DNA from: Chromatiaceae bacterium
Lineage (GTDB): Bacteria; Pseudomonadota; Gammaproteobacteria; Chromatiales; Chromatiaceae
Assembly: GCA_022340195.1 (NCBI GenBank)
Contig: JAJDOL010000246.1
Coordinates: forward strand, 1-38,317
Reading direction: 5' to 3'
DNA length: 38,317 nt
In this document: one piece after another, positions 22,697-29,338 of the stretch
Position numbering within the stretch: the stretch's first letter is position 1
How the letters are laid out: the number at the start of each line of letters is the position of its first letter
The notes under the pieces: model-generated
What the model was told of the DNA's origin: nothing
Databases searched by the model: none
What the model saw: only the letters and a program-made list of their open reading frames with translations
Translations under genes and position numbers: made by a program

Positions 22697-23455
22697 TCAC
22701 GCGAATAATGCTAGATCAGGGTACCGGCCGGGTACAGCAATTCGACAAACTCGCTTGCGAAGCGCCTTATCATCTTCTTGCTCGCCCTGCTGGTTGTCGA
22801 ATGGCCGGTCATCCTCCGCCTCTTCATCCTCCCAACTGTACTTTTTCTCCGGAAGTGGAGGATCGAGACCCCTGAGTTGGAAGGCTAACAGAATCCCGAT
22901 TCCGGCCCCGAACAGATGGTACTCGAACGATATATGAGGAGCTGTGGGGAAGATGCCCCAAATCATACCGCCGTAAAGCAGGAAGACCACGAGGGAGAAA
23001 GCGATAGCACGGCGATCCCAGCGCAGGATGCCGATAGTGAAGACGAAGAACATCATGCCGAAGGTGAGGCCGCTTGCTCCCAGGTGCCACGCTGGGCGCG
23101 CAAATAGCCACACGCCGAGACCCGATCCCAGGTAAACGGCCGGAAGGAGGATTCGCGCTGCCTTCGGATAGCCGTAGATTATCAGGGTCCCTAATACGAG
23201 GACGGGTGCCGTATTGGCAAACAAATGCGAGAGGGAGCCGTGAATCAGGGGCGCCATAGCAATTCCCGGCAAGGTATCGAGCCGACCCGGGAAGACGCTG
23301 AATTGCGTGAAGTTCAGGTGAAAGGCGAGCTCCGCCAGCTTTACCAGCCACAGAAGACCGGCGAAGGCCGCCGCAAAAAAAAAGGCGTGGCGCAGGCGGT
23401 GAGTGTCTTGCTCGATGCTCGTCACCGTGATGCTGTCGGTCGATCGGAGGGGCAC
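22697..23455 (-). CDS. Rhomboid-family intramembrane serine protease
   Basis: A 252-aa integral membrane protein with six predicted membrane segments. The rhomboid catalytic features are present: HGSLSHLFANT (72-82, oxyanion-region HxxxxHxxxN), the GASG motif with nucleophile S128, and the general base H180 in FEYHLFGAGIG. Thus it should be active, cleaving membrane proteins within or near the bilayer. The C-terminal 45 or so residues are an acidic/charged cytoplasmic tail (EKKYSWEDEEAEDDR) without a known domain. The start is a GTG at 23455 with weak ribosome signals; a GTG at 23425 (VTSIEQ) is an alternative. The gene is divergent from cysteine synthase. Confidence 0.88.
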   Translation of the reverse strand: MPLRSTDSITVTSIEQDTHRLRHAFFFAAAFAGLLWLVKLAELAFHLNFTQFSVFPGRLDTLPGIAMAPLIHGSLSHLFANTAPVLVLGTLIIYGYPKAARILLPAVYLGSGLGVWLFARPAWHLGASGLTFGMMFFVFTIGILRWDRRAIAFSLVVFLLYGGMIWGIFPTAPHISFEYHLFGAGIGILLAFQLRGLDPPLPEKKYSWEDEEAEDDRPFDNQQGEQEDDKALRKRVCRIAVPGRYPDLALFA

Positions 23456-23641
23456 AGTTGTCGCTCAATTTCCTGAGGCCCGACGAGCGGGCAAAAAAAA
23501 GTACACCAAACGTCCCAACGCATTAATACGGTTTCCGCGACTGAGGTTCTGTGGATGCGATTCGCTATCCGCTGCCAATCCACCGGCCCGGCCGACCTGG
23601 GGTATTATGGCCCGATTTTGGATGCCCGCGGCAATGAGCGC

Positions 23642-24568
23642 ATGAAGTACGACAATATCCTCGAGACCATCGGCAATACGCCGGTCGTTCGCCTCAATCA
23701 CTTTGTTGATCACCTGGCTCGCGAGCTTTGGGTGAAGGTAGAGAGCGTGAATCCCGGAGGCTCCATTAAGGATCGACCAGCGCGGAACATGATCGAGGAT
23801 GCAGAGCGGCGGGGCCTGATCAAACCCGGAGACACCATTGTCGAGCCTACCTCCGGAAACACCGGAATCGGGCTCGCCATGGTAGCGGCCGTGAAGGGTT
23901 ATCGCGCCGTGATGGTGATGGCGGCGGACATGAGTGAGGAGCGTAAGGCACTGATGCGCGCCTTCGGTGCGGAAATGGTGCTCACACCAGCGGATCTAGG
24001 TACCAAGGGCGCGCTGGAGGAGGCCCGGCGTCTGGCGCGCGACGAGGATTGGTTCTTTGTCGGCCAGCACTTCAATTCCGCCAATCCGGCCGCCCATAAG
24101 CGCACCGCGGAGGAAATCTGGGCAGATTTCGGCGACGATCTCGATGCTCTGGTATGCACGACCGGAACTGGCGGTACCATTTCGGGTGTAGGGCGTGGTC
24201 TCAAGGGCCGCAACCCGGGCTTGTGGGTCGTGGCTACCGAGCCCGCGGATTCACCGATTCTGTCGCGGGGTATCGCCTGCAAGCACAGGATCATGGGAAC
24301 CGCCCCCGGCTTCATACCGGAAACACTGGATACCACCGTCTACGATGAAATCGTCCCCATCACCACAGATGAAGCCTACGAGACGGCGCACCTTCTGGCT
24401 CGAAATGAAGGCATCCTGGCGGGCATCTCCTGCGGCGCGGCGGTAGCCGGGATGCTGAAGCTTGCCCGCCGCGAGACTTGGCGGGAAAAGGTGCTCCTGG
24501 CCATCCTTCCCGACACGGGTGAGCGTTACATCAGCACCGGTCTTTGGAGCGAGGACAAAATCGAATGA
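23642..24568 (+). CDS. cysM: Cysteine synthase (O-acetylserine sulfhydrylase, CysM/CysK family)
   Basis: A 308-aa PLP enzyme making cysteine from O-acetylserine and sulfide or thiosulfate. The PLP Lys is K43 in NPGGSIKDR, the substrate loop is TSGNTG (70-75), and the phosphate-binding loop is TGTGGTISG; the C-terminal ISCGAA motif is present. The ATG at 23642 gives the standard start KYDNILETIGNTPVV; an in-frame ATG at 23555 would add 29 residues without family sequence. The KDRPA-x-x-MI motif and overall pattern fit the CysM group but CysK is not excluded. The TGA overlaps an out-of-frame ATG (24565). Downstream lies an Ap4A phosphorylase-like gene. Confidence 0.93.
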   Translation: MKYDNILETIGNTPVVRLNHFVDHLARELWVKVESVNPGGSIKDRPARNMIEDAERRGLIKPGDTIVEPTSGNTGIGLAMVAAVKGYRAVMVMAADMSEERKALMRAFGAEMVLTPADLGTKGALEEARRLARDEDWFFVGQHFNSANPAAHKRTAEEIWADFGDDLDALVCTTGTGGTISGVGRGLKGRNPGLWVVATEPADSPILSRGIACKHRIMGTAPGFIPETLDTTVYDEIVPITTDEAYETAHLLARNEGILAGISCGAAVAGMLKLARRETWREKVLLAILPDTGERYISTGLWSEDKIE

Positions 24569-24668
24569 TCAGGGTGGTACCGGTTTCCGCTCAGCCGGAG
24601 GGTCTAGAAGTCCGCGTACCGGCGACGGGCGCTGTCTCGGCGGGCTTCAGCTGGCCTCCCAGGTAGGC

Positions 24669-25571
24669 GTGCGCAAGGATATCCTGCTGAAGCCGGGCAC
24701 CCTGCGCGAAACCCTCGACGAGCGCATCCGTGCGGCCCTTGACTGTGGAGCGCTTCGTTCCATCGAGACAGAGCAGAACCTGGTCGAGGACTCAGGGATA
24801 CGGTTTCTCGTGCGAATGGTCTCCAGCCTGCGACGCAAGGAGGCGGAGAAACAGCGTCGAGCCGTCCAAGACGAGGATCGGAATAAACCCGCCGATCCCT
24901 TCCTTCCACCGGAGCCCGAGCTGACCGTCGCCGACGTCTCGGCGACCCATCTCGCAGTGCTCAACAAGTTCAATGTGCTGGACCGGCATCTGCTGATTGT
25001 CACTCGCCGCTTCGAGCATCAGGAGGCCTTGCTCAACATCGACGACTTCCGTGCCCTGTTCGCCTGCATGACCGAATACGACGGGCTCGGCTTCTACAAC
25101 GGCGGTGTCTTAGCCGGCGCCAGTCAGATCCACAAGCACCTGCAGCTGGTGCCCTTGCCATTGGCGCAGGATGGACCATCGGTGCCCATCGAGCCGCTGC
25201 TCACAGGTCCAGGTCCGCACTGCCCGGCCTTGCCGTTCGAGCACAGCCTCCGGAGGCTCGATAGCACGGTTGGACACGGGTTTGCGGAGGTGGCGGAGCA
25301 AGCAATGTCCTCGTATTCAGAAATGCTTGCGGATCTCGGTGTCGGACCAACGATGGGCGATCGTGAGCGCCGACAGTCAGCCCCCTATAATTTGCTCGTA
25401 ACCAAAGACTGGATGCTTGCCGTGCCGCGCGCTGCGGAATTTTTCCAAAATGTATCGATCAACGCGTTGGGATTCGCCGGCTCACTGTTCGTTCGGGACA
25501 GAGAGGGTTTGGACGTCGTCCGTCGGGAGGGGCCAATGCGAGTGCTGCAAGTGGTCGTTGGTAAGCCTTAG
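24669..25571 (+). CDS. ATP adenylyltransferase / Ap4A phosphorylase-like protein (HIT superfamily)
   Basis: A 300-aa GalT/HIT-superfamily protein. The active-site motif is HKHLQ (155-159) in GASQIHKHLQL, preceded by a YNGG segment; the N-terminus LLKPGTLRETLDERIRAALDCGAL and ESGIRFLVR-like segment (seen as EDSGIRFLVR) match APA1/APA2-type Ap4A phosphorylases, which split diadenosine tetraphosphate with phosphate into ATP and ADP and can act in reverse or on adenylyl sulfate. The only plausible start is GTG 24669; the frame upstream has no ATG, GTG or TTG within about 60 codons that is compatible, and the ribosome site is poor. Beside cysteine synthase, an adenylyl-sulfate role (APAT-type) is a possible alternative. 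Confidence 0.8.
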   Translation: MRKDILLKPGTLRETLDERIRAALDCGALRSIETEQNLVEDSGIRFLVRMVSSLRRKEAEKQRRAVQDEDRNKPADPFLPPEPELTVADVSATHLAVLNKFNVLDRHLLIVTRRFEHQEALLNIDDFRALFACMTEYDGLGFYNGGVLAGASQIHKHLQLVPLPLAQDGPSVPIEPLLTGPGPHCPALPFEHSLRRLDSTVGHGFAEVAEQAMSSYSEMLADLGVGPTMGDRERRQSAPYNLLVTKDWMLAVPRAAEFFQNVSINALGFAGSLFVRDREGLDVVRREGPMRVLQVVVGKP

Positions 25572-25600
25572 CCATCTGACGGATACGGTTTCCGTAGCGG

Positions 25601-26308
25601 TCAAGGTGTTCGCGCCGCCGCCCAAACGTCCACTCGCTCGGCGCCCGCCTTCAGTAGCGCCTTGCTCAGCTCCGATACGGTGCTCCCCGTCGTCACCACG
25701 TCGTCGAGGATTGCTATCCGGTCTGCACCCGGTGAGCGTACGACACGGAATGCCCCGCGCACGTTGCGCCGCCGCGCTTTCTGCTCGAGCCCGGATTGAG
25801 GCGTCGTAGCCAGTACGCGCGCGCAACTGCGCAAATCCACGGGAATCGAGAGCTCCCTGCCGACGGTGCGGGCGATTTCCGCTGCCTGGTTGTAGCCGCG
25901 CTCACGCAGTCGCGTCGCATGCAGGGGTACGGGAAGAATGAGATCCGGCATCTCGGCACCGCGCTCGTACAGAGATATCGCAAGGCATTGCCCGAGCAGC
26001 CTGGCCAGGTTCAGTTTGGCGCGAAACTTCGCGCCACCCACCAGTGCGGGCAAGGGTTCTTCATAACGAAAGGCCGCGTGGCAGGTGGCGAAGGGCGGTG
26101 GGCGACGCTGACACTCGCCGCACAGGGTACCGGCCGGCCGATCGGCCGGTAGCGGTAAGGCACATCGCACGCAACAGTACCGATTTGCCGGAAGATCCGC
26201 CCAGCACCCTGCACACAGGTCGAGCTCGCCCTGTCCTGGTGCGCCGCAAAGCACACAGGTGGGCGGATAGAGCCGTTTTATGATCCCTTCGGTCTGCTTC
26301 CAACGCAT
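25601..26308 (-). CDS. comF: ComF family phosphoribosyltransferase-like protein
   Basis: A 235-aa protein with an N-terminal double zinc ribbon (CVLCG, CAGC, CVRC, CGEC) and a C-terminal PRTase domain with the PRPP loop ILDDVVTTGSTV and the ERGYNQAAEIA segment of ComF. In naturally competent bacteria ComF is a cytosolic factor needed for uptake or processing of transforming DNA; in others it is present without known competence. The ATG at 26308 has modest ribosome signals. It converges with the Ap4A phosphorylase gene (30 bases) and lies 79 bases after the zinc ribbon protein gene of the chaperone operon; it is probably a separate unit. Confidence 0.9.
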   Translation of the reverse strand: MRWKQTEGIIKRLYPPTCVLCGAPGQGELDLCAGCWADLPANRYCCVRCALPLPADRPAGTLCGECQRRPPPFATCHAAFRYEEPLPALVGGAKFRAKLNLARLLGQCLAISLYERGAEMPDLILPVPLHATRLRERGYNQAAEIARTVGRELSIPVDLRSCARVLATTPQSGLEQKARRRNVRGAFRVVRSPGADRIAILDDVVTTGSTVSELSKALLKAGAERVDVWAAARTP

Positions 26309-26387
26309 GGAAACAAGGGGGCCTCTGAAATTTCCGAGGCATCGCCGAGAGCCTCAACGGGTCGAAAACGAGCCAGCGCGCGAGTGG

Positions 26388-26639
26388 TTAGCGGCTCGCA
26401 TTGAGCTTATCAGCAAAACCTAGCAACACCTGCGCCAAGGGTGCACGGCGCAAAGCGAGCGCTTGCACAAACTCCCCTCTCGCCGCCACGGTGTCCCCGG
26501 CCGCCAGGTGTGCGACGCCAAGCTGGACCAGACGCTCCGCGGCGTCTTCGGCTTCGATCAGGGTCGTCAACTCCATGCCGCAGCGCCGGCAGGTCGCGTC
26601 GCCGTCGAGGCGCGCCCGGCAACTCGGGCAGCGCTCCAT
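26388..26639 (-). CDS. Zinc ribbon protein, last gene of the Hsp70-like operon
   Basis: An 83-aa protein with a zinc ribbon C4-x-x-C7 and C17-x-x-C20 (MERCPSCRAR, CRRCGMEL) followed by helices in which the pattern LVQLGVAHLAAGDTVAARGEFVQAL resembles one TPR repeat. Its ATG overlaps the stop of the Hsp70-like gene (ATGA), so it is translationally coupled. No function is known to me; a substrate- or ribosome-related adaptor is a guess from its neighbours. The family call (zinc ribbon plus TPR-like helix pair) is from pattern only. Confidence 0.75.
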   Translation of the reverse strand: MERCPSCRARLDGDATCRRCGMELTTLIEAEDAAERLVQLGVAHLAAGDTVAARGEFVQALALRRAPLAQVLLGFADKLNASR

Positions 26640-28369
26640 CAGGACTCCAGGTAATAGATCAGGTCGGAGAGCTCGGCGACTGCCCGCTCCGTCTTATCGG
26701 TATTGCCCTCGGCGAGGGCGTCCCGTACGGACTCGACAAGGTCAACCAGATCTTCCTTGTCCTCCGGATTGGCGCTCTCCATGAGCCGCTCGGCCTTGTC
26801 GATCAAGGCGCGTGCCTGAGCCCCCTCGCCCGCCTCGGGTGTGGCATCTTCTGTCTCGCCTTCGATCAGTGCCGAAAGGCGCTCCCGAGCGGCGTCCAGC
26901 TCCTTCTCTTCGAAGCGAGCGGTTGCGTTGTCGATGGTGATCTGCTTCTCCAGGCCGGTTCGTTTCTCACGCGAGCTGACGTGAAGGATACCGTTCACGT
27001 CCAGCGCAAAGGTGGTCACTATCACATTACCTGCCGGGACGTCGCTCAGTCCCTCGATACGGAAGGATCCAATCTCGGTGTTGTTCAGGGCGTCCGGATC
27101 TTCGCCCTGGTAGACCTTGACATCGATGGCTGGCTGACCGTCGCGCATGGTCTCGAAGGCGTCGCTCTTGGTGACCGGAATCGGTGTGTTCTTTCGGATC
27201 AGCGGGACGTAGGTATAGGGATAAGCCTCGCCGTTGAGGTCTGCCCAGGCGCTGGTGCCGAAGGTGTAGGGAGTGACGTCCACCAGCACTCCGGAAACCT
27301 GCTGCCCGGATATCACCGCCGCCTGGATCGCGGCCCCGGCAGCCACACACAGCTCCGGGTCCATCTCACTGCGGGGCTGCATGCCGAGCTCATTCTCCAG
27401 GCGCTGCTGAATCAGGGGTGTGCGGGTGGCGCCACCCACGAGCAGGACCTCCTGGATATCCGTCACCGCCAGCCCAGCCCCCTTCAGCGCGATGTGTGCC
27501 GCCTCCAGCGTTTCATCGATATAGGGCGTGATCATTTCCTCGTAGTCGTTCCGGTCCAGCTCCAGGGACAGGTGGACCGGCTCGCCGTTCTGCTCCAGCA
27601 GATACGCTTCCTCGATGCGGGCGAACGGGGCATCGCTCAGGGCGATCTTGGCCGCTTCGCAGGCGCGCACGATGCGGGCCATGGCAGCACGCTCGTCGCT
27701 TAGATCTATGCCCTTCGATTCTTTGAGGTGAGCCGTGACATGCTCCACCAGCTTGGCATCGAAGTCGTCCCCGCCGAGGTGGTTATTGCCGTGACTGGCC
27801 AGCACCTCTGTTACCTCCTGATTCAAGCGCACGACAGAGACGTCGAATGTACCGCCACCCAAGTCATAGACCAGAATGTTCTTGGCTTCCTTGTGATCGG
27901 CTTCGTAGGCCAGGGCGGCGGCGGTCGGCTCGTTGATGATGCGCGCTACCTCCAGATTTGCCAGACCGCCGGCATCGCGGGTGGCCTGGCGCTGGGCGTC
28001 GGAGAAATAGGCCGGGACCGTGATCACGGCTTTGGAAACCGAATGACCCAAGTAGACCTCCGCGGCCTTCTTGAGTCGGCCCAGGATGAGAGCGGAGATT
28101 TCCTGGGGTGTGTATGCCTGATCCCCCATGGGTAGGCGCAGGTCCTCGCCCATACTTCGTTTTACGGAGCGCACGGTGCGCTCCGGGTAGAGCGTATACT
28201 GATTGCGGGCCGCCTGGCCTACCAGCAGCGCCCCGTCGTCCGCCAGGCCTACCATGGACGGCAGAATGTTGGACCCGTCTACCTCGATTATTCTCGGGCG
28301 GCCCTCTTGGACCACTGCCACCTCGGAGTTGGTGGTTCCGAGATCGATTCCGATGATGATGTCATTCAA
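26639..28369 (-). CDS. Short Hsp70 (DnaK/HscC-like) chaperone
   Basis: A 576-aa Hsp70, about 60 residues shorter than DnaK. The ATPase domain has GIDLGTTNSEVAVV, AVITVPAYFSDAQR, INEPTAAALAYE and YDLGGGTFDVSVV; the VLVDVTPYTFG linker/start of the substrate domain is like HscC-type proteins more than DnaK. The substrate domain begins with an unusual AYPYTYVPLIRKNTPIPVTKS segment, and the C-terminal lid is short and acidic. The start is a TTG (28369) after CTCGGAAAC; the open frame continues upstream across the GrpE-like gene in another frame and is ignored. It follows the GrpE-like gene by 25 bases and overlaps the zinc ribbon gene. A canonical dnaK must exist elsewhere. ATP-driven folding client specificity is unknown. 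Confidence 0.9.
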   Translation of the reverse strand: MNDIIIGIDLGTTNSEVAVVQEGRPRIIEVDGSNILPSMVGLADDGALLVGQAARNQYTLYPERTVRSVKRSMGEDLRLPMGDQAYTPQEISALILGRLKKAAEVYLGHSVSKAVITVPAYFSDAQRQATRDAGGLANLEVARIINEPTAAALAYEADHKEAKNILVYDLGGGTFDVSVVRLNQEVTEVLASHGNNHLGGDDFDAKLVEHVTAHLKESKGIDLSDERAAMARIVRACEAAKIALSDAPFARIEEAYLLEQNGEPVHLSLELDRNDYEEMITPYIDETLEAAHIALKGAGLAVTDIQEVLLVGGATRTPLIQQRLENELGMQPRSEMDPELCVAAGAAIQAAVISGQQVSGVLVDVTPYTFGTSAWADLNGEAYPYTYVPLIRKNTPIPVTKSDAFETMRDGQPAIDVKVYQGEDPDALNNTEIGSFRIEGLSDVPAGNVIVTTFALDVNGILHVSSREKRTGLEKQITIDNATARFEEKELDAARERLSALIEGETEDATPEAGEGAQARALIDKAERLMESANPEDKEDLVDLVESVRDALAEGNTDKTERAVAELSDLIYYLES

Positions 28370-28394
28370 TGCCGTGTTTCCGAGCTTGTTGGCG

Positions 28395-29045
28395 TCAGCC
28401 CCTGGCGGGGCGATTGACGACCACCTCAGCCGAGCGCAGGAGGTCGTCATTGTATAGAAAACCCTTGCGCAGCTCCCCCACGACCAGGCCCTCGTCGCTG
28501 GAGGGATCTTTCGCCAGCTCCGCTGCGTGCATGGTGTGGGGATCGAACTTCTCTCCCAGCGCCGGCAGTGGGTGCACCCCACGCCGGACAAGGAATTCGT
28601 CCAGCCGCCGCAGATTCATGGCCATGCCTTCGGCCATTGATGCAATAAAGCGGACCGAGGTCCGCCCAGTCAACCGCCCGGCACGAAAGCGGACCGCTTG
28701 CTCATGGCCCGCCTGCATGCGGTCGCGCAGGTCCAGCAACTCCAAGAGCAATTCTTTCTGTCTTTGGTGCCCCAACGTCTGCTCTTGCTCCCGGCACCGC
28801 GCCTGCTCGTCGGCCAAACGTGTGTTGGCCTCGCGCAAGGTAGCGTAAAGACCTCGGAACTCGTCGAGGGCTGACTTGACATTCCGCGACTCCAGCTTGA
28901 CCTCGTTTTTTAGCGCAGCGACCTCCGAAAATAGGGTAAATAGATCCGGTGCAGACCCGGCTTCCGTGTCGGACCCCAAATCCACCGCATCGTCCAAATA
29001 GGCCCTGAATCGCGCGGTTAGCTGGTCCTTGACCGCCTCGTCCAT
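28395..29045 (-). CDS. GrpE-like nucleotide exchange factor
   Basis: A 216-aa protein: acidic N-terminus, long coiled coil (about residues 40-115) and a GrpE-like head. The GrpE signature at the end is recognisable: LDEFLVRRGVHPLPALGEKFDPHTMHA, VVGELRKGFLYNDDLLRSAEVVV, matching the P-x-GxxFDPxxHEA and V-x-x-GY-x-x-xxRxLRPAxVxV patterns with changes. GrpE releases ADP from Hsp70. Here it is longer than usual in its central helix and diverged (FLYNDDLLRSA instead of GY...RVLRPA), consistent with serving the dedicated Hsp70 next to it. The ATG overlaps the stop of the J-like gene. Confidence 0.85.
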   Translation of the reverse strand: MDEAVKDQLTARFRAYLDDAVDLGSDTEAGSAPDLFTLFSEVAALKNEVKLESRNVKSALDEFRGLYATLREANTRLADEQARCREQEQTLGHQRQKELLLELLDLRDRMQAGHEQAVRFRAGRLTGRTSVRFIASMAEGMAMNLRRLDEFLVRRGVHPLPALGEKFDPHTMHAAELAKDPSSDEGLVVGELRKGFLYNDDLLRSAEVVVNRPARG

Positions 29046-29338
29046 CAGACGTCCCCGCGCAACAGGGCAGCAAACAGCGCCGCGTCCGGGCGACCATGCT
29101 CACCGATCGGGGCCGCTCTGTCCAAGAAGTCCGCCACCTCAGGCGGCGAGGTGTCGAACAGCTCGTAGCCCAGGCGGTCGCGTTGCGTCCTCAGGGTTTC
29201 GTAGGCCCAGCGCAGGGTCTCGAAACGCTGGGCGTCCCGCTCCGGTGGAAAACGCTTTATACCTTGCAAGTAGGCGGTCTCGACAGCTTTATCGTCCGCG
29301 TCTTCCCCGAGGCCGAGGATTAGGTAAGGGTCGCTCAT
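29045..29338 (-). CDS. J-like protein with the HPD motif replaced by FPP
   Basis: A 97-aa protein whose first 55 residues follow the J-domain pattern: DPYLILGLGEDADDKAVETAYLQ (helix I-II), then KRFPPERD and FETLRWAYETLRTQRDRLGYE (helix III). The HPD tripeptide essential for stimulating canonical Hsp70 ATPase is FPP (residues 30-32). The gene overlaps both neighbours by ATGA. Either it uses another surface to contact this operon's Hsp70 or it no longer stimulates ATPase and acts as an adaptor. The C-terminus is a short, charged helical tail. It is too short to be a full DnaJ. The call is by pattern; the missing HPD is directly visible. Confidence 0.8.
   Translation of the reverse strand: MSDPYLILGLGEDADDKAVETAYLQGIKRFPPERDAQRFETLRWAYETLRTQRDRLGYELFDTSPPEVADFLDRAAPIGEHGRPDAALFAALLRGDV

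Noticed and set aside
22359-22700. N-terminal extension of the Pro-rich exported protein
   Set aside because: The extension is Arg-rich without family character and would hide a good signal peptide; the ATG at 22358 has AGGAG in front.
24565-24666. 33-codon frame overlapping the cysM stop as a gene
   Set aside because: Too short, no recognisable pattern and no ribosome site of its own; kept only as an oddity of the following gene's start.
28370-28591. Upstream extension of the Hsp70 frame
   Set aside because: It overlaps the 3' end of the GrpE-like gene in another frame; Hsp70 similarity begins at the TTG at 28369.
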